DNA of 42,043 nucleotides from Botryococcus braunii (Eukaryota > Chlorophyta > Trebouxiophyceae). Positions 33,981-42,043 of the stretch are shown here, piece after piece. The translations under genes and the position numbers were made by a program. Location: NCBI GenBank assembly GCA_002005505.1, contig KV908641.1, positions 126,714 through 168,756 of the forward strand. Direction: 5' to 3'. Position 1 is the stretch's first letter. Every line of letters begins with the position of its first letter. The notes below the pieces were generated by a model. The model was given only the letters and a program-made list of their open reading frames with translations. It was not told the origin of the DNA and made no database searches.

Positions 33981-36869
33981 TCAAGGGAAGGTGTCGCGCA
34001 GCGCCACCTGGTCCCAAATGGGCGGGGCGAGCCCCTGGAGTCTATGATAGGTATTAACCAGCCCGGGATGGGTCTCGAATGCCTCCTGAGATTCCCATGA
34101 GTCCTCTGTGGCCCCATGGCCTGCCCACTTTACAAGGTACTCGAGAAAGGGTGTGCCATCCTCAAAATGGTAGGAGAACCCATCCTTGTCGTGCAACAGC
34201 CGGTGATCGACTAGTGCATCCACTACCCACTCCAGGTGAGTGGTGCCATCCGCTTTGGTGATGACTTTTGGGGGGCAGTATCCACGCGACTGCGCCTCCT
34301 CACGTGTCCAGTATGGCTTCAAATAGCAGACATTTATGCGGGGGTGGATGTCCAGCCGGTCCGGAAGATCCAGTGTGACGAAGTTAACGTTGTCGGGCGT
34401 GACCGCCATGACCCTGAAGGGTCCCACGTGCCTGGGTTGCAGCTTGCTGAATCTGTTTGAAGTTAGCGTGGGGGCCGCACGGGTTGAAAGGAGGACATAG
34501 TCCCCTTCCTGGTAGATGGCCTCCCTCCTATGCCGGTTGGCATAGGCCGTCTGACGGTCTTGAGCTGCACGCAAACACTTCCTTGCAAGGGTGATTTTGT
34601 CTTGCATTTTTCTCATGAAGAGATCAGCCCTATCCACCTTAGTGCCCTCCATGTGTCCCACCGCAAACGGTATATTTGGATCTTGCCCATATGTTAACCT
34701 GAAGGGTGTGGAGTTTAGGGAAGTTTGCCAAGAGTTGTTGTAGGCAAATTCCGCCACTGAAAGGTAATCCTCCCACTCCCTTGGGTTATCCTTGACATAG
34801 TGTTTCAAAAAATCTTCCAAGATCCTATTCACCCGTTCCGTTTGACCATCTGACTGAGGATGATATGCCGTAGTTCGAGCCGGCTTGCACCCCGTCAGAC
34901 TTAGAAGTGTGTTCATGAAATTATTCACAAACCGAGGATCTCGGTCCGAAACAATTTCTTCAGGGAAACCGTGATACTTCCATACTTTATCCCTCATCAG
35001 AACAGCAACTTCATAAGCATCTGCATTGGTAGTGGTAGGGGCAAAGTGGGCACATTTGCTCAACCTGTCAACCACTACCCATATTGCGTTATGCCCGTGT
35101 TTGCTTTTAGGCAGTCCCGTGATGAAATCCATTGAGATGCTTTGCCATTTCCTTGTGGGGATTTGTAAAGGGTGTAAGAGTCCTGCGGGTAACTGGTTTG
35201 AGGCCTTCACCCGCTGGCATGAATCACAATACTTCACATACTCCCGCACATCCTCCGCCATTCCCGGCCACCACCAGTCCCGCTTCACTAGATCATACAT
35301 CTTCGCAAAGCCTGGATGACCAACAGAAGGAGGTTCATGCAAAGCTTTCAATATGTCCTGCCGCAGATTCCTAGCAACTGGACCTTCCTTATCCCGGACT
35401 TCATAAAATGCAGGCACATATTTTCTTCCCTCCCTTCCAAATTCCCAAACCCCGTCCGTAAAGTGAACTTTTCTCCTATTTGCCCTTGTTCCCAACCACG
35501 AATCATGTGCGTAAGCACCCTTCAACAATTCCAAGAAGGTGTCACACCCGTCAGACCCGAGGGTGATGGAGCCCGAGCGGGCCCTCCCGTCCCCATCCAT
35601 CGAGGTTGCATTGGTCCCCTTCCCGGGGTTGGGCTCCGTGGAGACGTTGCGCTGCTGTTGTCCCTGGAGCTGTCCCTGGAGGACTGGGTTCCTGGACAAC
35701 GCATCCGCAACGTTAGTCTTTCCAGGCTCCCAAACCCAAAGAATGTTGAACTCCTGCAACTTCTCAGCCCACCGTGCCCTCCGAGGGCTTAAACCAACCT
35801 GTTGCTGAAGAAAAGTGTTACACTTATGGTCTGTGGTGACAGTGACTTGTTTCCCTAGGACATAACATCTCCATTCCGTCAAGGCATACACTACAGCAAG
35901 TAACTCCCTCTCAGTTGCAGAATAGTTCCTTTCTGCACTATTGAGCTTCTTACTGTAATAAGCAATGACTCGACCTTCCTGCAATAGTACAGCGCCAACC
36001 CCAAAATCACTCGCATCACAAATTACCTGGAAGGGTTTACGAAGGTCTGGCAGTGATAGTATGGGTGCCTGTATTAATGCATCCTTGAGAGCCGCAAGGG
36101 CCTCATCTTGCTCCTTTCCCCAAGTCCAAGAACTTTTGCTACTGGACAGTTTAGTCAAAGGTGCAGCAAGTGAGCTGAACCCCTGAATAAATTTTCGAAA
36201 ATAATTTGCAAGCCCCAAAAATCTACGCACGTCGGTGACGTTTTGGGGTGTGGGCCAATCCTTGACTACCTCCACCTTTTGGGGGTCCACTTTCAGTCCA
36301 TCCTTGCCAATGATATGCCCGAGGTATTTGAGTTCTGAGCATAAGAATTCACATTTGGCAAGTTTTGCAAACAATTCCTTTTCCCGAAGGCGTTGGAACA
36401 CCTTCCGAAGATGAGCATAATGCTCCTCTTCATCCCGACTGAAAATTAGAACATCGTCAAGGTACACTACCACAAACCCTTCCCTTATGAAATCATGAAA
36501 GATTTCATTCATTAGGCGTTGAAAGGTAGCGGGGGCGTTGGTGAGTCCAAAAGGAAGCACTAAGAACTCATACAGCCCAAAGGGTGTACGAAACGCTGTT
36601 TTAGGAATGTCTTCCTCCTTTAGCCTTACTTGATGATAACCACTGAGGAGGTCCAGACTTGAGAAAATCTTAGCACCTTTAAGTTTATCAAGCAAGTCGT
36701 CTATGCGAGGGAGAGGGTACCTATCATGAATGGTGATTTTATTTAATGCCCTGTAGTCTATAACCATTCGGTATGTGCCCTCCTTCTTCCTCACAAACAA
36801 GACCGGTGAAGCATATGGTGAACATGAGGGGCGTATGTGTCCCTTAGAAAGTAGTTCATCCACGCTCAC
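33981..36869 (-). CDS. pol: Gypsy copy 2 Pol, RT to chromodomain (962 aa open frame)
   Basis: Continuous frame covering RT (YLDDVLIF), RNase H (DASDFGVG), integrase zinc site, DDE core and chromodomain (YLVKWAGHG). The T run in the integrase has six Ts, so the chromodomain stays fused to the integrase, which shows what the family's arrangement should be. A few substitutions distinguish it from copy 1 (TEWRC against IEWRC; TVTTDH against TATTDH). Its 5' end is not a real start: a 5-bp deletion near 36,867 (AACTG missing after GAGCG) and a one-base loss about 85 bp upstream cut it off from the protease part. Confidence 0.92.
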   Translation of the reverse strand: MSVDELLSKGHIRPSCSPYASPVLFVRKKEGTYRMVIDYRALNKITIHDRYPLPRIDDLLDKLKGAKIFSSLDLLSGYHQVRLKEEDIPKTAFRTPFGLYEFLVLPFGLTNAPATFQRLMNEIFHDFIREGFVVVYLDDVLIFSRDEEEHYAHLRKVFQRLREKELFAKLAKCEFLCSELKYLGHIIGKDGLKVDPQKVEVVKDWPTPQNVTDVRRFLGLANYFRKFIQGFSSLAAPLTKLSSSKSSWTWGKEQDEALAALKDALIQAPILSLPDLRKPFQVICDASDFGVGAVLLQEGRVIAYYSKKLNSAERNYSATERELLAVVYALTEWRCYVLGKQVTVTTDHKCNTFLQQQVGLSPRRARWAEKLQEFNILWVWEPGKTNVADALSRNPVLQGQLQGQQQRNVSTEPNPGKGTNATSMDGDGRARSGSITLGSDGCDTFLELLKGAYAHDSWLGTRANRRKVHFTDGVWEFGREGRKYVPAFYEVRDKEGPVARNLRQDILKALHEPPSVGHPGFAKMYDLVKRDWWWPGMAEDVREYVKYCDSCQRVKASNQLPAGLLHPLQIPTRKWQSISMDFITGLPKSKHGHNAIWVVVDRLSKCAHFAPTTTNADAYEVAVLMRDKVWKYHGFPEEIVSDRDPRFVNNFMNTLLSLTGCKPARTTAYHPQSDGQTERVNRILEDFLKHYVKDNPREWEDYLSVAEFAYNNSWQTSLNSTPFRLTYGQDPNIPFAVGHMEGTKVDRADLFMRKMQDKITLARKCLRAAQDRQTAYANRHRREAIYQEGDYVLLSTRAAPTLTSNRFSKLQPRHVGPFRVMAVTPDNVNFVTLDLPDRLDIHPRINVCYLKPYWTREEAQSRGYCPPKVITKADGTTHLEWVVDALVDHRLLHDKDGFSYHFEDGTPFLEYLVKWAGHGATEDSWESQEAFETHPGLVNTYHRLQGLAPPIWDQVALRDTFP

Positions 36870-36920
36870 ATTCCTCAGTTTCTTCCACGGACAAGCGGTA
36901 AGCAGGACGGTTTGGAGGAG

Positions 36921-38134
36921 TTATTCCTTCCTGCACATTAATAGTGTGATAGACTTGTCGGTGTGGGGTAGTCCTGGTAGCCCATTTGGAAAAATGTCCT
37001 TGTACTCCCGGAGCAAGTGTGCTAGCCGCTCAGGCTTTTTTACACAAATTTCCTCTAGAGGGTCCGAAGGCTTACCCGTGGTGACCTCGGATTCTCCCTC
37101 TTCCTCTTCCTTTTCCTCTTCCCTTTCCTCTTCCTCTTCCACTTCCTTCTCCACTTCTAGGCAACTCTCCATATCCGGGGCCGTGCCCGAGGTATCCCCC
37201 GGCGCAGAGTTGTGTAAGGAAGTCCCGGATGACTCCGTCGAGGGGTCGTCCATATCCACCAAAGGTGGCATCTCTTCCTGTTCATCCCAACCAACATGTT
37301 CATCCTTGGCCATGACATTGAACAAGCAGGTTTTCCAATGATCCCGTTTCCCTTTCCTGGTGTTTCCTAATTTGATTCCCCATCCCAACTTCTTTCCCAA
37401 GCCTTTTCCATGTTTGTTTAACAAGACCCATTTGTTATTGTGTCTAATATGAGCCTTGCCAGCTCTCACATTAACATTAGCATGTCGTGGTGCTAGCCAA
37501 TCCTGTCCCAAAATTATGTCAATTCCTTCCATTATTGAGTCACACACAAGAAAGGAGTGTCTCGTAATGATAGATGGAGCAAACCGGACACTCAAATCCA
37601 CTTTCCCATTTGTGTGTGTTACTGTCCCATCAGCAAGTGTGACGGGTGAAGTCCTCTTGTTATACCTCAAACCTTGCAAAACTTTTTCCCGGACAAAAGA
37701 GTGTGTGGCCCCGGTGTCCATTAAAGCTTTACATTGTTGTCCCCTTGCCATGACAGGAAATGTGAGGTTAAGAGGTGCAGCACTTGACGTTGAACCCAAC
37801 TGACAAGATGCTTTGGGTGCTGCATAAGCTAAAACAAAGGAAAAAGGAAATGTACATTGCTGTCCTTGAAAAGAAAAGCATTCCCCTTTTGAGCCCCTAG
37901 AAGAATTTTCAGGTTTGCGCGAGAGCGTAACCGCAAAAAGAAACTCCTACTTTTCCACACCTTCTGGCCTATCACAAAGCATGCACTGACTTGTGAGTTT
38001 TCTTTTCGTTCAGCAAGAAAAGATTCAATACAAGTCTCAGCTTTGTGTTTGCCAGGAACAATCAGAGGTGTATTCCAACTTCCCAAGGACTTCTGAACAA
38101 GAAAAGTTAAATATGAAAAACAAATTTCATTCAT
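36921..38134 (-). pseudogene. pol: Gypsy copy 2 pol 5' part, frameshifted
   Basis: The ATG at 38,134 matches the copy 1 pol start. A one-base loss near 37,903 (TTCTAGGGG against TTGCTAGGGG) breaks the frame; the protease part (LMDTGATHSF) is open again from 37,799 to 36,921. A CCCCC to CCCC loss near 36,965 then leads to an early stop. The two pol breaks near 36.9 kb total six bases, so the frame is restored beyond them. Confidence 0.88.
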
Positions 38135-38136
38135 GA

Positions 38137-39372
38137 CTAATCTTGTTTAGGGCCCTTGCCCTTCCCTTTCCCTTTCCAATGTTTTCCCTTGTTAAATCCC
38201 TTAGGCCCAATGTGTGAGGGAGGTGAAACACCTTGCAGTGGTGCTGCCACTGGTTGATTGTTTCCTTGCCTCGGATAGAATCCAGGCTGAAAATTTGATG
38301 GGGTGTGCCCACTAGCTTGAGCTTTGGCAGCTAGATATTGCTTTTTAGCAACACACTGCCATGACTCGTGGCCTAGTTTATGACAAAAATAGCATTCCCT
38401 ATCCTTTGGAATAGAGGTTCTAGAATCAATTTTTCTCCCGGACCCAAAAGGGGGTGCTCCCACCAAACCCAAGGAAGGTGGTGCAGGGGGCTGTTTTCCA
38501 CCACTCCTGCTGCCACTTGAGGTGTCTGGGTGTAGACCCTCTTCCTCTTGGGTCCCTGTGCATCCACATATGTGCTTTTGAGACTTGCCTCATATTTAAC
38601 AACATAAGTGCAAATGTCTTCCAGATCAGTGAAAGGACTGCCTGTTGCAGGGTTCACAGTGCATGCAAGTTTGAGAGGAGTATTAAGACCCTTGGTAAAA
38701 AGATGTAACTGGTCTTGCATGGCTATTTGATAGTCAACCTCTACATCTGCTAAGAGAGACATAAATCTTTCAATATATCTCTCGACAGTCTCATTTCCTT
38801 GAAAGACTTTGTCTAATTTTGCCCTGGCAATGGCCACTGTGTCTGTGGAATCATATCTTTTAACCATAAAAGTTTTAAAATCCTTCCATTCCAATGTATG
38901 CTCATGTATCCCTTCCTTTTCTAGTTTCCTTACATGTGTGTCCCAAACTTTTGTGGGTCTTTCTTCCATCAATTGCACTCCCAAGGCCACCCACTTTCCT
39001 GCAGGCACATTGGTTAGTTTTGCATAGCCTTCCAACTTCCTTGCAAAATAGCAAAAAGATCCCCTCTTTCCCGAAAACAAAGAAGGAGAGTTGCTCTTAC
39101 TTGTCCACTAGGGCGAGGAGTCTCCTCCACCCCATCCCCTCCAACTTGCCTTTCGGCAAGAAGCTTTTCCTTAAATTCCAAAAATAACTGCTCCTTTATT
39201 TTATTGGTCAACTTGATCTTCTTTGTCTTTGGTGTGGACGGAGCGGGCGACGGATCGCGAGATGCCCCTCCATCAAGTCCTCTACCAGCTCCCCTGAGCT
39301 TTCCAACGCTTCCAAAAATTCTCTTTCTTCCGAAGAAAGGTTTTTAAACTTCCCAGAAGAGGGCGGTGACAT
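38137..39372 (-). pseudogene. gag: Gypsy copy 2 gag, broken by one-base deletions
   Basis: Aligns throughout with the intact gag of copy 1, from the ATG at 39,372 to the stop at 38,137. At least three one-base losses are visible: in a G run near 39,266, in ACTCCTCC near 39,092, and in GGAACAACAG near 38,491. The CCHC knuckle region (38,360-38,400) is still readable. Confidence 0.9.
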
Positions 39373-39476
39373 CTACGGCCCACATATGAGAGTTAGGACC
39401 TTCCATCGAACGATCTCCCTCCTACGACTTTCCTCCTTCCACCACGCGAAAGACTTGCAGAGAACAATTCGGCATC

Positions 39477-39488
39477 TCGCCGATACCA
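39477..39488 (-). other. Primer binding site, gypsy copy 2
   Basis: TGGTATCGGCGA on the minus strand, 2 bp inside the 5' LTR, same as copy 1. Confidence 0.6.
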
Positions 39489-39490
39489 GA

Positions 39491-39964
39491 TGTCGTAGAA
39501 TGCACAAGTTAGGAGAATTTCCAAGTTGTGAGAGAGAGAGAGACAAGGCCGGATGGCCGACAAGTTGGACGCTCTTTCCAATTACAAGTAACCCCACCTC
39601 ACGGAGCTTCCACTCCCTACTTGTGGTCTACTAAGCTTCCAAATTACCTGAGTGCGTGTCTTCCCGTGGCTTACGTCTCTATCCGTTCCTTCCCGTGGTT
39701 CGTGATCGTGTGTTCACGTTCCTCCAATGGTAGCGCACTAGTCCACCAAACCTCTACAATAGTATCTAGAAAATATCCTAGAATCCTACTATGAGAGTAA
39801 CGTCCATAACTATCCAATGGAATTCGACGGCTAGGAAGCCAAGGCTAGACGCTAGGCACGTGCGTACTCGCGTTGCTCGTACGACATGTGCGCCACATGT
39901 GCGCCTAGGCTAGGGGGTAAGGGAAATGTCCAGAAATGCCGGGAAATCCCTACATTCCATCACA
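39491..39964 (-). repeat. 5' LTR, gypsy copy 2
   Basis: 474 bp; lacks one base in AGAGAGAATT and one C in the CCCCCACC run relative to the other three LTRs. Confidence 0.95.
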
Positions 39965-40309
39965 CCTTCCTCTCTTCAAAGGGATTTGGCCTCCAACCGG
40001 CACCCCAGCTTCTTTGACCAATGGCATACGTTAGACACCTCAGTCCCCTGTCCTGCCAGCCCTGTATCCCTTGGCATGACTTCATTTCTCAGTTCCCGCA
40101 CCCCAATGTGCGACGTAGCCGTGACTCTGCGCTTTTGTTGCCTTTGAGCCTGCTGTTGCCCTTAGTTAGTCCGCAGGGTTAGTACATATTTCCTGATTTT
40201 ATGTCTACTGCACTGCGAGACTTGCCAGGTGCTGCCTACTGCAGCTTGCAACCCAATCGTTCTTGCATGAACCCTCCTATTTTGCGATAAAGTTAAACTA
40301 ACTTCTTAC

Positions 40310-40605
40310 CTTGTGACTCTCCGCCGCCTGTTCAGCGCGAGTCAGCAACCTGCTACGATCTTCGTCCGAACTGGCAAGCTCAGACGAAGAGAAGCTGCCC
40401 GAGGAGCTCCTGCGTCTCTTGCTGTGTTTCTTTGTTTTCCTTTGTAATTTATTTACCTGTTTCAACGTTCTTTTGAAGGCGGCGACGCGACTGCCCTGTT
40501 GGTTACTTGCTCCCCGTGGCTGGCCCACTCTTTAGGTACTGGTCTATTCTGTTCGAACACCCTGTCTAGCCTGTCGAAAACTTCTGATGGGCTAACAAAC
40601 CCTTT
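40310..40605 (-). CDS. DIRS gag-like 5' segment
   Basis: Two overlapping minus-strand frames read like one protein. The first, from about 40,605, gives SPSEVFDRLDRVFEQNRPVP and KEWASHGEQV; the second, to 40,310, gives FKRTLKQVNKLQRKTKKHSK, RRRSSSGSFSSSELASSDED and RAEQAAESHK. The change of frame near 40,480-40,500 needs one base. The Lys/Arg and Ser/Asp-rich composition suits a nucleic-acid-binding Gag. No ATG start was found in these frames, so a further 5' exon or a lost start is likely. Confidence 0.5.
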
Positions 40606-41013
40606 AGAGGATTAAACTTGGTGCAGCTGACGGATTACTTAGAATGAGCTCGAATAGGGCGAGTTTGGACTGAATAACGATGTGTGCACTCTAAACAGAC
40701 CTGTTTGGTGTCCCCTGGGGACCCGGCAGCCCTCTTAGCTATCCCTCAACAAGTGCTCTTCATTCAACTCTCGAGACCGCCATATATATGAGGCGACCTC
40801 GTAGAGTTTGTGAGGATTGCTTCCTTTCTATTAGAGCGAAACCACATGACTTTCCGGACTGAGCTTTAGCTCGAAAGTCGTCCGGTGATCAAGTTAGCTG
40901 CCAAGCTTCGAAAAGGGGTAACACATCTCTTACCGCCCCAGCACCTGACGCCATGCTGAGGAATAACAAATACAAACTGCTCCTGCCCAAGCCAGTGGCG
41001 TCGGCCACCAACA

Positions 41014-41165
41014 CAATAAAGGTGCGATGAGCCGTCCGTCACCAGGGTATACACAGTCAAGCTAGTGCAACACCGCTCCTGTCCCTAGATTGAACCCTGC
41101 CTTTACAAGCTTGGTAGCTTAATGAGTTGTTCAGCCGTGTTTCCCTTGAAATACTATCCCCCATC
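41014..41165. repeat. Split direct repeat, A1 copy (element end)
   Basis: Matches A2 from CAATAAAGGTGCGATGAGCC through CCCTTGAAATA. Relative to A2 it lacks single bases at seven or more places, always in runs or simple doublets. The similarity fades after about 41,165, so this is the best estimate of the element's right end. Confidence 0.78.
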
Positions 41166-42043
41166 CATCATTAGCTACCTTGTAGCTGATTTTGATGTCA
41201 CACGTGGTATTTAATTACTTCGTTCAGTTTGACGATAAGGATCGCGGTCCACAAATGCAATGTTGCTTGTATCGAATCACAAGGAAAGGCGAAGATTTTA
41301 TTTCTAATATGCTTTCTGTTACTTTTATATTGAAAATGCCAAAATTCACAATGGTTTTAAGTTTCGGCGTGCCAGGTTGAAATTCGGAATAATAAAAAAA
41401 TTCGCGATACACAAACATTTGTACTCTACAGTATATTATTAATTTAATATAAGTGTGTTTTGCATATGGGGCGAGGCACTTTCCAGGTTGGGTTTTGGGT
41501 TCGAAGACCCCGAGGATATCCTCCTCCGTTGGCCTACACCCCCCCCCCCCCCCCCTCAGCGTAGCCTCCGTCTCCGTCTGCTCGATGCAAAATCGACCCT
41601 CGCGTACAAACGATTTCGATGACGAGGGCCGTCCCCGCTATTGATAGGCCCTACCGTTAGATGAACGTTTAGTCGGCGCGCCGCGTGCGGTCACAACATA
41701 TCTAGTCTGCCGCAGTTATTGTTCAGGCCAATGTACAGTTACTTGAATGGATAAATTATAGGCTTCACTCTTATAAAATATAGGCTTCACTCTTTTAAAG
41801 ATATATCCATTCTGAAAATCCAATTCCTAACATTCTGGTTCTTATGAAATGGGAAGGTAGTGGTGTCATTGATGTGAACATCGATTCCTTTTTAAAGAGC
41901 AGCATCGAACACGCTCTTTCTTCTCACACAAAAAAAAGTTGTTCTAAAAAAAAAAAAAACGGGCAAGTACAAAACTCTGATTCCATGAAGCAGCGAACTC
42001 TACAAGTGACACAGGGATATGTCTCTGATAAAACAGTGATAGC
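41166..42043. other. AT-rich flanking DNA without a recognised gene
   Basis: Contains a run of 18 Cs at about 41,540-41,558, a 22-bp tandem duplication at 41,757-41,800 (TATAGGCTTCACTCTT repeated), and A runs at 41,930-41,960. Short open frames here have no recognisable content. It may belong to the upstream flank or a first intron of the PWR-like gene, split off by the retroelement. Confidence 0.5.

Larger units (their letters stand above)
32555..39964 (-). mobile_element. Ty3/gypsy chromovirus, copy 2 (7,410 bp), inverted
   Basis: Same family as copy 1, about 99 percent alike by eye, in the opposite orientation. LTRs at 39,491-39,964 (5') and 32,555-33,030 (3') differ by one substitution and two one-base gaps. 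Flanks are CCTTT and CCTTC, so a 5-bp target duplication with one mismatch is likely. It lies between the DIRS gag-like exons at 31,740 and 40,310. Several small deletions break gag and the start of pol, while RT through chromodomain is one open frame. Confidence 0.94.
31741..40309 (-). other. Predicted gag intron of the DIRS element, containing gypsy copy 2
   Basis: Donor CACAAG followed by GTAAGAAG at 40,309, acceptor GGGAGCAG at 31,741, phase 0 on both sides. Without gypsy copy 2 the interval is about 1.15 kb, and an extra exon within it cannot be ruled out. Confidence 0.5.
18206..41165 (-). mobile_element. Kangaroo-like DIRS-order retrotransposon with inverted recombinase, hosting two gypsy insertions
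   Basis: The RT-RNase H gene and gag-like exons are on the minus strand; a tyrosine recombinase gene is on the plus strand, the two stop codons lying within a few bases of each other. Ends are split direct repeats: on the minus strand A1 (about 41,014-41,165), body, B1 (18,593-18,721), A2 (18,335-18,592), B2 (18,206-18,334). Split repeats and a recombinase instead of a DDE integrase define the DIRS order; such elements are thought to integrate through a circular DNA and make no target duplication. I recall kangaroo of Volvox as also having an inverted recombinase. Subtracting the gypsy copies and duplicated target bases leaves about 8.1 kb. The right boundary is approximate. Confidence 0.87.

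Overview
This looks like nuclear DNA of a green-lineage eukaryote. A charophyte alga such as Chara is my best guess, but that is an inference from style: a plant-type co-repressor gene, very long introns full of (CA)n and (CT)n tracts, chromoviral Ty3/gypsy elements, and a kangaroo/DIRS-type retrotransposon. There are no prokaryotic genes, tRNAs or rRNAs.

Region 1 (1 to about 18,200) holds one long split gene on the minus strand. Its exons match the plant SANT-domain co-repressor family of POWERDRESS (PWR), the NCoR/SMRT-like partner of histone deacetylase HDA9. I place thirteen exons from about 17,811 down to 1,005: an Arg-rich N-terminus, a conserved basic RLxWGEGL-type motif, a coiled coil, a long acidic run, a first SANT domain split over two exons, and a second SANT domain split over two more. 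The gene continues past the left edge, and its true start is not certain. The introns hold large dinucleotide microsatellites, two degenerate minisatellites and a 689-bp fold-back element.

Region 2 (about 18,206 to 41,165) is a nest of retrotransposons. The host is a tyrosine-recombinase (DIRS-order) element of about 8.1 kb once insertions are subtracted. It reads on the minus strand (gag exons, then RT-RNase H with a C-terminal domain), while its recombinase gene lies on the plus strand, converging tail to tail with the RT gene. Its ends form split direct repeats in the order A1-body-B1-A2-B2 read on the minus strand. The recombinase reads intact once two GT-AG introns are removed.

Two nearly identical 7.4-kb chromodomain-containing Ty3/gypsy elements are inserted in the DIRS element in opposite orientations: copy 1 at 19,774-27,198 (+) and copy 2 at 32,555-39,964 (-). 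Copy 1 sits in the second intron of the recombinase gene with a 5-bp target duplication. Copy 2 sits in an inferred intron of the DIRS gag gene. Copy 1 has identical LTRs and one T-run insertion in its integrase. Copy 2 carries several small deletions in gag and pol, but its integrase-chromodomain end is intact.

Region 3 (about 41,170 to 42,043) is AT-rich flanking DNA with no recognisable gene. Several apparent frameshifts in the window, including in the host gene, are one-base losses in homopolymer runs, so some may be assembly errors rather than mutations.
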